From Tubulanus polymorphus (taxonomy: Eukaryota > Nemertea > Palaeonemertea > Tubulaniformes > Tubulanidae), in contig NC_134027.1 of NCBI RefSeq assembly GCF_964204645.1, positions 26,524,485 through 26,588,484 on the forward strand: DNA of 64,000 bases, in the 5' to 3' direction. A program made the position numbers and the translations under genes. Below are positions 22,543 through 35,142 of this stretch, piece by piece (the first letter of the stretch is position 1; every line of letters begins with the position of its first letter). The notes under the pieces are model-generated. The model was not told where the DNA came from and did no database searches. It saw only the letters and a program-made list of their open reading frames with translations.

Positions 22543-23960
22543 GTTTGTCAGTTGTCCAGATCAGTGGTCTCATCCCGCCATATACATTACAAAGGCTAGG
22601 TTTATAAAGGGTTAGTCTACTCACCATAAAAGGAAATAAATTTAACTTCAAGAACAAATTGATGATCGGTGGTCTTCAAAGCTTTGTATTATAAATTGTC
22701 ATGACAAATTCTGAATTTTCTGCAAAATAAAAAAATATAATCGTCACAAATTAGTTTTGAAGGCATTTATTTCATAAACTGTATGAAACAGTGTGGGAAT
22801 TAATTAACTGCGTAGCCAATCATAAGCCCAGGTGCAACTGATATACATTTGGATCATATGACCAGTGATATCGCAATACAGCCAATCAGAAAACGAGTGG
22901 GATATAATCCGATGAAGACTTGTTTAAACTGCGCGAGGAGATGTGAACAGGTGGCGCTTAAGTGGTCATAGATACTAGCCAGTGTTAGATATAAAAACAA
23001 TTGAGATGTGACTTTGAAAATACAGTGAACACGATCTGCAAATAAATGATATGTTTTATTAAATAATTTTTTGGATTTTGTTTTACAAATTTTTATTGAA
23101 ATGTCATTAAAATTGTGCAGATACAGAGTAAATTTATCAGTATGCGATTTATAGGATGTAAACAGCATTCGAATATATAAAAAATCCATTTGAAGCCAGA
23201 CTTCGAACATCACTCGGTCATTGACTGCGATCAATGAACGTCAGATGACTTTCAGACGACATCAATTCACTCTTATCAATATTCATAATAGACAAGAATG
23301 ATAAGAGAATTGTCTTCACGATAGATCAGTACTTTCCCAAACTCTATATAACCCTATAAAGTAACCGATTGGCCTGGAGACTTTAAACTATCAGTTCAAA
23401 AATTCAAAATATGAAAAATGTTTTCAGGCTTGGAATGTAAAAACTTTAATAACTTAGACTTTTTTTAGATTGACTGGAATATGATGATGATGAAGTTATG
23501 TGGTCACAGCTTCTTGGAGCGGAATTTGATACGTCAAATTTTTAAGAAGCGAGCAATTCCGAGATGTATTGTCAGGTATTTGATAGCCTTACGACAAACT
23601 ACAGGTTCCTAGCACCGAGCGGTTATTGCAAGGACTAATTGGAACTCAACAAAATGTAACGGAGGTGGACGTACCATACGCACCCTGCATACCCCCACGC
23701 AACAGGTCTGAGTTAATAATCATCGTGACTGCCGCTGCCGCTGCTGTTGTTGTCTAGTTAAGTGTCATGTCAAGTCTAAAGACGTGATTATATGAATGAA
23801 ACGACTACGACGGTGAAATCGTCAATCAATCAGGCAGCACTTTAACCAGCTGGGAGAGAGAGTCCATTCGGTGCATTTCAATTGAGATTTTGTTGCAATC
23901 GTTCAAGAGCAGCTCCACCGCAATAGCCCTACAAGATGGCCATTGTGGCTTCATTAAAAT
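22543..23960. other. Intergenic stretch with one long AT-rich ORF
   Basis: A minus-strand ORF of 126 codons spans 22854-23234. It has no signal peptide, domain motif or coding-like composition, and no splice partner was found. Nothing else was seen. Confidence 0.4.
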
Positions 23961-23970
23961 CTACTTTGTC

Positions 23971-24174
23971 ACCACTCCAGATACTGCTGTTTAATCAGCA
24001 ATACTAATGCACCCTAGTGGTACGAAGAAGAACTAAAGAGGGTGGACAGTGCTATCAAAACTCCCCCTGGTGCCAACTACAGACACTAGTGTTTAATCAG
24101 CAATACTAACGCACCCTAGTGGTACGAAGAAGAACTAAAGAGGGTGGACCATGCTATAAAAACTCCCCCCAGGG
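23971..24174. repeat. 102-bp tandem duplication
   Basis: TTTAATCAGCAATACTAATG and GCACCCTAGTGGTACGAAGA occur twice, 102 bp apart, in copies about 95% identical by eye. The block is GC-richer than its flanks. Confidence 0.9.
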
Positions 24175-24299
24175 TACCAGCTGTTTATATCAAAATCCTA
24201 AGGAGTAATAAGTTAAGAATAAACAGGATAACTAACTTGAAAAATCATTCACACCTTGAAATATCAAAGCATAAATTTTTGTTTAGATTTGGATATATC

Positions 24300-24440
24300 A
24301 AGAAATTTATCTAATTACAAAATAATCCTAAAATTCACAATTGTTATTTTCAAATGGCAATATTGATGACATAGTGCACATCAACCCACACAGAACACCT
24401 TGAATAACACATAGTTATCACAGAAATATTATTGTAGTCA
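24300..24440 (+). repeat. Dispersed repeat, copy B
   Basis: AATTCACAATTGTTATTTTC, then ATATTGATGACATAGTGCAC and CACACAGAACACCTTGAATA. It matches the 27440 copy in the same orientation and the 21475 copy inverted. Confidence 0.75.
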
Positions 24441-26590
24441 CCAGTTTTTTCAGCATCAAAAAATAAACAGAATTTAGATGAATTTCATTCTAATATTTTC
24501 CCATTTCTTATAAAAACAGGCAAAGCAATGATGTAATAAATGATAATGCGTAAGCAACACTACTTGAAGTAAACTAAACCTAAAAATAAACAAATACTGA
24601 ATACATCATCGAGAAGATCATGAGGGATGGTGTCGATTCATATTCACAGATGTCGCTAGTGCATGCAACATTAGCACAGCTATGTTCATCGTGACGATAC
24701 CCGGAATAACACGAGAAACTGGTTTTTTCATAGACGACCAATTGTTGTAAATAGAAGAAAATCCACAATTTCTAAAGAATTGCTAGTAAGTAATTCTCGA
24801 GATAAAAATGGCTAATTGAATTGAGTCGATTCATCAATACTTGCAGAGTTTTCCTTTCCGACAGATTTCTCTTCAATTAAACAAAATCAGAAATCTTCCA
24901 AAAATAGACCGAATTCGAAGTTTTATTCAGGGAGAGTAACAGGATATTCACTGATTTATTCAATGAATTCAAACGGAGTTATTCCGAGCCGAGAACGATC
25001 GAGTATCTCGTTTCGTTCGGATTTCAATCGTTTTTTTTTTTCTCCCAGCTATTATTCAACCGCGAATACGTTTATAAATATAGTTTCAAATCTTCGAATA
25101 TTCAGCGAAATTCAGTCCAGATGATATCGAACGAACGGCGAGGGAAAAAAGCGCGTGGCAGAAAGTTGAGACTCGTAGCAAAAAAAAAACTACACTAAGT
25201 TTGGTAACATTGTAATTTTGTTGTTGTTTTTAGGTTAGGTAAACGAGAGAGTGGGGTTAATGGAGAGCAGACACAGCATTTCTCAATAATAAAATGCCTC
25301 GGTATGAAAACAAATTCATTGTATCTTAGCTTGTAATAACATATTAACAATACCCACAGTGTAGTTACACTTCTTATGATAAAACAGTCATTAAATCTTC
25401 AGGAGAGGAAGAGAGAGAGGGAGGGGGGGCAGTGCGGAGAGGGTCAACTGGGATTTAAAAACTATATGAAAATAACTCATAAACTCTGTTGGATTGAATA
25501 TGTACGAGCAATTATGCTGAGATAATTGCTCGTAGATTGAATGAATGTGAGAAGAGATTATCTGTCTATAAACTAGCATCTCAAGGAGACAGGGGTGAAT
25601 TCGAGGACTAATTTTGTAGGTCTTGACACGTTTAATTTTTTACACACTTTTAAAAGGCATATTTGGAGGCTTATTAGAAGGGGTTAGGAAAACTTTACCT
25701 AATCCTGTAGTAATTACGCAACAGAAGTTTATAAGATTCGATAGAATAAGGCTGAAAAAAGTTATCAAGTTATCATTCAGAAACGGGTAACCAAATACAT
25801 TTGAAGGTCTTGTACAAGATCCACAAGACTCCCTCGATTTGCCGATTGTCATGTCCTTATTAATAGCATTACATTATCAAATATGACCTGAGAGATGCGA
25901 GACAATATCCCTGATATGACATACGACACACGAGTGATTAGATAGATAGAACTCATAGCCCCGAGACACCGTTAGTTAATGGCATACATGTATTCTTTAC
26001 GATAATCATCATCCGGGCAACGACTTCGTACAAGATTTTTTACGTCAACGTTTACTTAGATTCTACTAAACGAATAATTTTCAACTTAATTAAAACTAAT
26101 AACGGGCGGTGCACGATGAATTCCGACTTTCCCATATCATTTTTCAGGCGCGGAAATGTTCGACTTGTAAACAGACAAGCATCGAGCAAGCGTTAATTAA
26201 AACAACACATGAACGAAGAATGCATAAAAATAACCTAACAAAAACTTGAAAAATCATCACCGCAATGAACATCACGATAATGTCAATAAGAAACAAATCT
26301 TAAAACAATATTTATGAAAGGGGTTATAATAGAGATTTACACAGTAACCGAGTGCCATTCTATATCTGAGAACAAATCATATCCCCGAGTGTTTTACGAG
26401 CCACGCTTCAGTCGACTTATATTAGTCCTAATAAATATTGAATCATTAGATAATACTTAACTATAGTAAAATACAGTTATTCTTTAACCACAGAACTTTT
26501 TAATACATTGCTAATTGTAATTTCAATGAGAGTTTTTTAGAATGCATCACTATTGATGCTTGTAGACTATTACTATATGTGTTATGTACC
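24441..26590. other. Intergenic stretch, nothing gene-like
   Basis: AT-rich, with a short GAGAGG tract at about 25400-25440. The ORFs of about 60-70 codons here lack any motif or splice context. Confidence 0.5.
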
Positions 26591-26591
26591 T

Positions 26592-27040
26592 GAACTCTGA
26601 TCTCCTGTGCCCGTGGACACCATGAGGGTCGTCCCTGGAGAACTCTGATCTCCTGTGCACCCCGTGGACACCATGAGGGTTGTCCCTGGAGAACTCTGAT
26701 CTCCTGTGCCCGTGGACACCATGAGGGTCGTCCCTGCAGAACTCTGATCTCCTGTGCCCGTGGACACCATGAGGGCCGTCCCCTAGAGAACTCTGATCTC
26801 CTGTGCCCGTGGACACCATGAGGGTCGTCCCTGGAGAACTCTGATCTCCTGTGCCCCCTGTGGACAACATGAGGGTCGTCCCTGGAGAACTCTGATCTCC
26901 TGTGCCCCCCGTGAACAACATGAGGGTCCTCCCTAGAGAACTCTGATCTCCTGTTCCCGTGAACAACATGAGGGTCGTCCTTGGAGAACTCTGATCTCCT
27001 GTGCCCATGGACACCATGAGGGTTATCCCCTGTGCCCGTA
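26592..27040. repeat. 48-bp minisatellite, about 9 copies
   Basis: The unit starts GAACTCTGATCTCCTGTGCC and continues with CGTGGACACCATGAGGGTCG. Length varies by 1-4 bp because of CCCC/CCCG indels. The minus strand is open in several frames, giving pseudo-repeats such as VHGHRRSEFS, which reflect unit composition. Confidence 0.95.
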
Positions 27041-27439
27041 GGCCAATGAGCTACAATGTTTAATAGGCCCGCTGTAAGGGAACGACTAACTAGTGATAGT
27101 TGGAACATGAACACAGTAAATACATGACCCTGGAATAAGAGGAGAGGAGTTGAATGTCATACTGTCATAATCGATAAAAAACAACACTTGAAAAGTGAAA
27201 CTCTCTATCAACGGATTGTTATAAACTCTAATTGACTCAACGATGTAAAGACCATCTGATACCAAACGTTCACAGCGCACATGAAGAAACATGAAAAAAA
27301 TGACTGCCATTTCAGAAGGATATCATATTCAATATTCAGAGAAAGAAAACTAGCTTGAAAGCGCCTTGAAAAATAATGTCTCATCATTTAAAAGACAGAT
27401 GAAAATTTTCAAATTAATTTAAAGAAATAAGAGTTTTGA

Positions 27440-27560
27440 AATACATTCAATTACAAAAAAATACCAATTTTCACAATCTAATTTGTTATTTTGAAACGCC
27501 AATATTGATGACATAGTGCACATCGACTCACACAGAACCCCTTAATCAACGTTTAGTAGC
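27440..27560 (+). repeat. Dispersed repeat, copy C
   Basis: ATATTGATGACATAGTGCAC, then ATCGACTCACACAGAACCCC. Third copy of the family at 21475 and 24300. Confidence 0.75.
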
Positions 27561-28078
27561 TATCAATGTATAAAACAATTTAACGACGTCAAAAATAAAA
27601 TCATTCCGTAATTTTTGACGCAAAAGATACCTCTCAATTCGAGCAAACCCTGATGAAACATCGTCGAAACTACGTATGACTAATCATCTTTGTTTTTTTT
27701 TCTCAACGATGAACGAACGCCTAAAAGCATTCTTCATTTTGAAAAATGTTTACATGACCCGTATTTTGTATTGCGTATTGTCGATGTAAATTAGTAATCT
27801 GCCAATTTGATGTCATCTATTTATAATACAATCAGCTTCTGTAGCGCACTGACTGAAAATACGCACGTACAAATATATACCGCATACATTTTACCAAATT
27901 ATGACGAAACCCGTCTCATGAAACATGCGTAATAAGCTACTTTATTGAACCTGTTGTTGCCAAAATGTAATATTCTATACACCATATTACATAGTTTACT
28001 GTAAATCATCTTAAATCTGGAATATCGTTATGAAATCACGTTTCGTATCTGACGCATAGTACACGCCGATAATACTCT

Positions 28079-29006
28079 TTAGAGTAGCCGTTTTTCGACA
28101 TGTGTTTCGCATATAATCTTTACCAGTATTTCATCATGGTTTTCATTGAAAGGTGTTATGATAATACCATTGTAATGTTTTTTTAAACTTCTCATGGCCT
28201 GATAATGACAACGCATAATAGTAGTTGAAGCGCATTCGCGGCGTGTTTCGCTCGTATTGTAACCTGTACCCGTTATAATTCGATCCAGGAACGCGCGAAG
28301 CACGAAATATCTCCGAAATGTGATCGAATTAGTCGATACTTTCGAGAGTCGATCCTAACGAGGATTATTTTACGTTCTACGCTTCGCGCCGCGCGTAAAA
28401 CAAAGACAATTGACCCGAGTACGAGAGAGCGAAAGTATCCACTTTTAGTGAAGCACGATACACGACATCGCAAAATTACCGAACAAACATATTTTACAAA
28501 CTGATTATTCGATCCTTGACACGAAATTATACCGACGAATGTCATCGGATATAACTAGTTAATTATTGAAAATCATACCGTCATTCGGTGCACTCCCGCC
28601 GTTCACGTCAACGTGTTGCATTCTATCAATCAGTATTAGTATCGGAGGATATTTCACTTATAGTAATAAATAAGATGACAGATAATACATGATTTCCGCG
28701 ATTTATGACGCGAGAGTATAAACAAAAAAGTATCAAACTCACTGTATCGTTCTGTGGCTGTAAAAATCTCAATGCGTTACTTTTCAACTGAAATAGAGAA
28801 AAGAATCGTTTGAATTCAGAGACAGACGTTATTTCTCGCGCAGTCGTCGCCAATAAATGAGCTACAGATATCAGAATAAAACCTCGGTGACGGATTAACA
28901 CCCGGTAATCATCGAAATTATAATTCGAATTAGAACTAAATGATGTAACAGTTGTCGATAAGAGGATCGCGACCATTAGACTAATGAAACGAGTTAGAAT
29001 ATTCAA
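28079..29006 (-). CDS. Possible small multi-exon gene, product unknown
   Basis: A minus-strand ORF at 29006 starts MNILTRFISLMVAILLSTTV, which looks like a signal peptide, and reaches a strong donor (ACA|GTGAGT) near 28744. Two further coding-like pieces lie downstream. One contains MQHVDVNGGSAPNDG and ends at GACG|GTATGA (about 28579). The other begins at CAG|GTTAC (about 28267), reads YNTSETRRECASTTIMRC and ends at a stop at 28079. The last two pieces join in phase. The first does not join in phase with the second as drawn, so an exon is missing or the first ORF is unrelated. CpG and codon content resemble real exons. I recognise no family. Confidence 0.3.
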
Positions 29007-29235
29007 ATACGAACGAAGTTGACGATTTTATAGCAAAAATCATCGAAATGACGCGATATTCATCTTCGACAAACCGGCGAAATATCCTTAAAACTCGTCT
29101 AAAATCGAGAAGATTTTAGTCGAGTTTTTCTACTGCAAAGTTTAAGTGGCTATTGACTGATAACTCAATTACAGTTTACTCTTCAAAGTTTCTCGAAGAT
29201 TCGCGGGAGACTGGAAGAAAGATAATGTAAAATCT

Positions 29236-29320
29236 CACACCGAGAACACGAGTCCAAAATGCTTCCTCCGGTTAACAGTTCGTTGCTATCCGTCATCTTC
29301 AGGGATACTGAACTTTTTAT
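29236..29320. repeat. Decayed foldback-element fragment
   Basis: ACGAGTCCAAAATGCTTCCT and CGTCATCTTCAGGGATACTG resemble the corresponding blocks of the 12058 copy. Only part of one arm remains. Confidence 0.4.
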
Positions 29321-29693
29321 TCTTTATCGCGCGATTATATATTAATCATTACAAATACATCATTACATTGAAATAGAACCTATTTTTCGTCGATTATTGT
29401 GACGACGTATTAAAATAGATAATGAACGAATTGTGAAACGATGCCGCAATCTGTTCATCGTTCATACAATAAACCGGTTTCATTCGATATTCTAAAAAGA
29501 GCGATCAACCTAATGATATTATATTTATGTCTGTTAGATTCGAGGACACACCTGATCGTAATTACCCGCACTAACATCACGCGACAATACGTTATACTTT
29601 TTAATCGCCCCAAACTTTTTCAAATTCGATGAATAGAATCGAAACCTGTTGCCCCTTATATATACAACTGTGATTCAAATTGTTTTCAGACGA

Positions 29694-29696
29694 TGC

Positions 29697-29728
<32 letters not shown>

Positions 29729-29730
29729 TT
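29694..29730. repeat. CTG trinucleotide repeat
   Basis: About 12 TGC/CTG triplets with one TTG interruption. Not in a supported reading frame. Confidence 0.95.
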
Positions 29731-30520
29731 TTCTAATGCTCAATCCTCTAGTGACACATGTTTAGATCTGCATGTCAACATCCACAGTAGCATGAAACAA
29801 TGAGTATTAATTCAGTTTTCCTCACATTTCAAGAAGAATACTGAGATCGGAAGAAGAGCAAAATTTATAATGATTGGTGGACTGATACTAAACTCATTAT
29901 TTCAGAGTTAATGAGCAAAACCCAAAGTTCATGATAAAACAGTTTATTCTGACAGTTTTGAAGTTTCGACTAAACTTCCAGAAACAACAGAGAAACCAAA
30001 ATAACTTATTAAATCATGTAAACTTATCAAAATGAGTTATTTTTGTTTCTTCGATGACAAAGTTTAGCCAAAACTTCGAACCTGTCAGAAAATGAATGGT
30101 TAAATCATCAACTGTGGGTTTTGCACACTGAATCATCACATCAAATATACCCCCACAACGACAGCGACTAGTCCAAACTAGATTTGTATAAACTCTATAT
30201 ATGTCTGTCGATGATAGGTTTAACACAGAATTCTATACTTTAGACACAGCTGAAGACTCGAGGACATCGAATGTTCACTGAAATCTGATAAGTATAGAAT
30301 GTACGTACCATAGATGTTGTTGTGTCATCATGTTGATCATTATATCACAGTCTCACAACCAGCCTTCAAATAATGAAAACATTTTCGATCATTAAAATTG
30401 GATAAATTCACTGAAAACAGTTGCGTAACATGCGTTAAACCAGACCACGGTTATGTTCCACAATAAACTGTCGTTTTCTAACGGGTAAAAACAATTTGTT
30501 GACACGAATGTAATATGATA

Positions 30521-30772
30521 TCATCCCCTCAACAGGGGAGGATTTGTATCCTCACATCAGGGGAGGGAGGGGAGGATTTGTATCCTCACATCAGGGAAGG
30601 ATTTATATCCCCTCAACAGGGGAGGATTTGTATCCTCACATCAGGGGAGGATTTATATCCCCTCAACAGGGGAGGATTTGTATCCCCTCAACAGGGGAGG
30701 ATTTATCATCCCCTCAACAGGGGAGGATTTGTATCCTCACATCAGGGAAGGATTTATACCGCCTCATCAGGT
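30521..30772. repeat. 25-27-bp minisatellite, about 10 copies
   Basis: Two alternating unit types, CCCCTCAACAGGGGAGGATT and CCTCACATCAGGGGAGGATT, each ending TTGTAT or TTATAT. CCCCTCAACAGGGG is itself an imperfect palindrome. Plus-strand ORFs across it are artefacts. Confidence 0.95.
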
Positions 30773-32095
30773 GAAATAAAAGTGCATCAAATTCTGAATG
30801 AAACTTCAGATTTATGTACAACAAGAGTTATCAAATTACAAGTGCTTAATTCAAAGCTTATAATAAACTGTATTTGAGTTCACGTACAAACCAATTATTT
30901 GAATACGTTTATGAGTTAAAATAATGCTTCAATGTTTCAACCGAATTGAGTCGAGTTTTATCTCAAAAACTGTGGAACTGGATCCTGTTATCGCGAATAG
31001 TAGTAGGCCTAATTCGAGTTGGATATGAAAAACTGGTTAATGGAATTAACTGAATTGATAATAAGATCATTGGTTCTCATGTGCAGTTCATCATCAAACA
31101 ATGCTTTATATAAGAGATACAATCAGTAAATTCCATCCTCTGAGACATGACGCTAATCTCGCGTTGAAAAAAAACACACAAAAACGTTAGCTAAAAAGTA
31201 GGCCAAGGAGATGAATTCACTTTCTTAGAAGAAGATGTAATAGTGCCGCAATTTCACCAGCATCCATATGACAAGCATCGAAACAAGGAAATTGCAGCAA
31301 TCTGTTGATGCGGATTCCCCAGAGGCGGTCTTCAAATAGAAATCGGTGAATATCAAACAATAAAAAAAAAACATTCTTTCAGACATATTCACATTTGTGA
31401 GTTAGAGAATGCAGTAGACTGCGTTTACCCGGGAGTCCATTGCCTCGGATTACAACATGCCCCAGATAATGTATTACAAATTTTCTAACTACAATGCATC
31501 GTGATAAAGACCCATCCCTGTTCCGACTGCCGCCCTGGAATTTGCGAACCTCAGAGAGAATCTATTGGTCCTATAGTGAGCCGAGCAGAGTATACTGTAT
31601 TCTGGAACAGCTAGAATCCGTCACGCTGCACGACCAACAAATTATTGTTAACGTGACTATCATCTTACGGTATGAGTTAAAGTGAACATTCAATAAGTTC
31701 ATTTAACTAAAAAACTTTTTTTTTTCATTTCAGTTGTTTTAACCTTATCCACAACAGCGCTTACTGAATCTGTGTTTTGCTTTGTTACTGCGAGATAACA
31801 ATAAGGGACATGCTCGAACATATCATACTTTAAAAACTATAGCAAAAGTATAGAATACAATATTTAGCAATTGACCTTATTCAAATATTGACCTGTTGTA
31901 TCATGGGTGGTCTGTATAAAAAATAGTTGGTAGACGTATTCTATTAGGAGAGGCCTGAGCTACAGTTGACCACAGAAATGTCAATGATTCATAGAACGTA
32001 TGCAACTAAATATCTTCATTGAATATTGATTTGAAAGCAAACTAATGCATCGGTTATAACAAAAAAAGATGATATCTAGTTTCTCCTAATCGCGC
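30773..32095. other. Intergenic stretch with one exon-like ORF
   Basis: Plus-strand 31494-31667 reads MHRDKDPSLFRLPPWNLRTS onward, with GC-richer codons, and ends at ACG|GTATGA, a possible donor. No partner exon was found. The rest is AT-rich without features. Confidence 0.25.
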
Positions 32096-32099
32096 GGGT

Positions 32100-32205
32100 C
32101 ATTTTTGTAAACTGCCATGAAATTTGTAATCAGTTCATTTCTAAAGCTGCCAGGTCTGTTATAGCTTGATCATGATTTTGTACAGGGTAGATAGGCAGCC
32201 TTTTA
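32100..32205. repeat. Dispersed repeat, copy 2 of 3
   Basis: TAATCAGTTCATTTCTAAAG, then CTGCCAGGTCTGTTA and CAGGGTAGATAGGC, as at 18235. Confidence 0.7.
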
Positions 32206-32674
32206 TGCTCAGCAAAAATGAGAAAAAAGGTATCAATTTCTTCAGCCTTATAGAAAAAAGCATGTATGACTGTTGTGTCTATTGATACTGTCAATGACTA
32301 GGGATATAAGAACTCATACGTCGAGATCATTGATGAAATTAATTGAAGATTTCTTCATGAAAATCATTACTTTCATGGCTATAAAATCATTAATTTTAAC
32401 ATATTGCAGGAGATACTAAGAGCGATGAGAAGAGTGATGCGAGCTCGTGAAGTACGTGGACAATCGATGTATTTTGCCAATATTTACCACGCTATGACAG
32501 CATCTTCAGCCGTGTTTCGCTGAATCACTCAATTCAGTTTACAAAGTTCATTTTCCTGGTAATGAATTAAAGGATCTTATCGAATCAGTGAATGATGAGT
32601 GTTAATAGTATTAAGTTCATACATGTCTTCGAACTAGAACGTATTATAAATATGCCTGATGATGGTGTTGTTAG

Positions 32675-32880
32675 TGAATACCAGTCACCACCATACCTGA
32701 CTGGTCACCGCCCTCAGCAATGGTTTCATACATAAGGCAAAACTTTCTTCTCCACTGACCAGAAACCAGTGGTTTAATGGTAGCACACAGGGCTTGAACG
32801 CCGGAGGTTCCAGGTTCAAGTCCCGATATGGCTATAGGGTTATGGATGAGCTGTGGTTGGACCACTCCCAACATGTATCA
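32675..32880 (+). repeat. tRNA-derived SINE, second copy
   Basis: Has the same leader as the 11031 copy (agtcaccacc, acctgactggtcaccgcc). An A-box-like AGTGGTTTAATGGTAGCACA follows, then B box CCAGGTTCAAGTCCCG. No acceptor stem is present. Confidence 0.7.
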
Positions 32881-33671
32881 GCATCTTTTTGGTTACTTTT
32901 GATAACAGTTTCTGAACTTTCTGAGGCCGCGAACTGATTAAATCACCGAATTGCAGCTGCTACAATTATGATTTCACGAAATTGAAATTAGGGCAATTAA
33001 CGTGCACATCAATCAGGTAACAGCTACAAGAGTTATCAATGTTTAAAAACAAAAACCTTTTCCGATTCTAAATGTGTAGAAAAACGTTATCGCGAAAAAC
33101 TCACCCGATAAACTTAGAGATTATAAAAAGTCGCGACTTACAACAATCCTCGATAAGTCGTTAAAATCCACTGATTTCATATCGAATTGCTCGCGTGTAT
33201 AACAATTGAATCGGATAGACTGCCATATTGTTTACTTATGGGTGGGTTGTCTGTAGCTGTCAATCAGAACTGATACTGGATAGATACTCTGTGGCTATGT
33301 CAATATCCCTCACAACAGAGTAGGTTCTTATTTCCAGTATTATTATTTGAACAAACACGAAACATTTTTGTACAGATCACGTACATATAAAGCACATGTA
33401 TATATCATCATCATCATCATCATCGCCAGCCAGCCGTCGAGGGTAACTTTCATTGATAGTGTCCCGAATGACCAGCTACGGTTCATGTGAAGCATCCTTA
33501 CCGCGACCTGACTTCCAGTTAATGACGAACAAATACGTTCTCTTTTCAGGACACTAATTGACTGACAACGTTTGCTCGACGCTGGTTACCGGGTATTTTT
33601 TCGCCGTCGATCATGATTCGCTTCTATGATATAACAAACGAAACGACATCGGAAGAATTTCAGAAAGAAAA

Positions 33672-33708
33672 GGGCACGGGCACGGGGCGCGGGCACGGGC
33701 GCGGGACA
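33672..33708. repeat. GGGCAC/GGGCGC tract, possible G-quadruplex
   Basis: About six GGGC(A/G)C units in a row within AT-rich DNA. Five or more G-runs of three or four lie on the plus strand with loops of three bases, which fits the G3N1-7 quadruplex pattern. Confidence 0.7.
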
Positions 33709-34705
33709 TCGTTTACATATCGTCAAAAACATTGACCACGTTTCGCGTTCTCATGCGCGATGCTTCACTGAATAATCACTTTCATGTAATAATTTGATCG
33801 CGGCGAGGGTTTTCTCTGAACTCACGGAATCATCTGTGAAATGACTAGACGAGCGCCAACTGGATTTATATAGTGCTTTTAATAATAAAGAACAGAGAGT
33901 CAGAGTAATGGACTATGTTTGCAGTGATGCTTGACTCACGTTGGAGAGATGTTCAACCGATCTTGCGACAGACACAAGTAGTTGACAAGATTTTCTCTCT
34001 CCATCACCATACATCTATACATTAACAGTTAGAACTCGGAGCTACCATTATATTCAGTTTCAGCATTATGTCATAGAAAATCCTTGCATGATCGCGAGAT
34101 ACGATACATCGGAAAACAAATACTCGCTCTCTCTCTCTCTTCATGGTACGTTCAACTTCTGTTGAATGAATATGAAACTCTTTACGGTTGTAATATAAAA
34201 AATTCCGATCTTTTCAGAGCGACATCGAGAAAAAACTCCTCAAAACTATTCTAAAGAATTACTAGCTATAAATATAAAATCTATAAATATCGCGTCATTT
34301 TACTAGGATTCGAAGCCGAGAAATCGAAAAAAAGAGAAAAAAAAACTTTTCCTTTTACATCATCGACTGTGTCTAATATGAACAATCAAACATACCACGA
34401 ACAGTACCTCATTAACATAGACATTATACACACGACGACCACCACGCAGAAGAAAGCATTATTACTTGCCAGCATCTTCTTAAAGACTGAAAGCCTCTTC
34501 TGATGGTCTAAACACCTCATAAACTAACACTACTCAGTATGTCGCCAGCAATAAGACCTCTTAGAAAATCAAATGTCATATAATACGTGCTAGTGGTGAC
34601 AGCTAAGAGCTATGTACTGTCTTACAAAGGATTCAGACAACATTAGACGACGTTTCTTACAGCCGGATAACAACATCCACTATATGGTTTCACAAGGCAA
34701 CTTAT

Positions 34706-34731
34706 TTATATATATATATATATATATATAC
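34706..34731. repeat. TA microsatellite
   Basis: About 12 TA dinucleotides. Confidence 0.9.
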
Positions 34732-35142
34732 ATATACGTATTCGTATTTTACTTCAATAAAATCAAGTTCTTAACAAAATTATTTCAATTGTGAAGGTTT
34801 TCTGACTGTCATCGAAAACCCTCTTGTAATTATTGTTATTATCAAATATCTCATTTGATAAGATATTATATAGAATATTATGAAGATTTCAATACGAAAT
34901 TGTAGATATCTGTCATTACAAATTGTGTGACTCATATCAGGTTGACAGATGCCCCCTTGTTCAATTAAATTTGGCCATCCAAATTTTCACAAAGTGCAGA
35001 TGCTAAAAGTTAATTAATTCCCAAAAAGAAGCTTGGTTCCACCGGTACAACCGGTACAGCCCGTCGTTGTAGGTAGTAAGATAACCCTTTAATCATGAAA
35101 TGCTAAGTATTTTTATCTATTTATATAATGAAACAGTCACAC

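Larger units (their letters stand above)
32881..35140. other. Intergenic stretch with microsatellites
   Basis: Holds ATC repeats (33403-33424), a G-rich tract (33672-33708), a CT tract (34127-34141) and a TA tract (34706-34731). A 40-codon ORF opens at 33613 (MIRFYDITNETTSEEFQK) and runs into the G-rich tract. It has no supported splice partner. No gene can be claimed. Confidence 0.45.

Noticed and set aside
22854-23234. 126-codon minus-strand ORF
   Set aside because: Long for AT-rich DNA, but its residues are compositionally random, with no motif, no signal peptide and no neighbouring exon.
26500-27114. 204- and 155-codon minus-strand ORFs in the 48-bp array
   Set aside because: Several frames are open at once because of the unit's composition. 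Indels between units shift the frame, which a real repeat protein would not tolerate.
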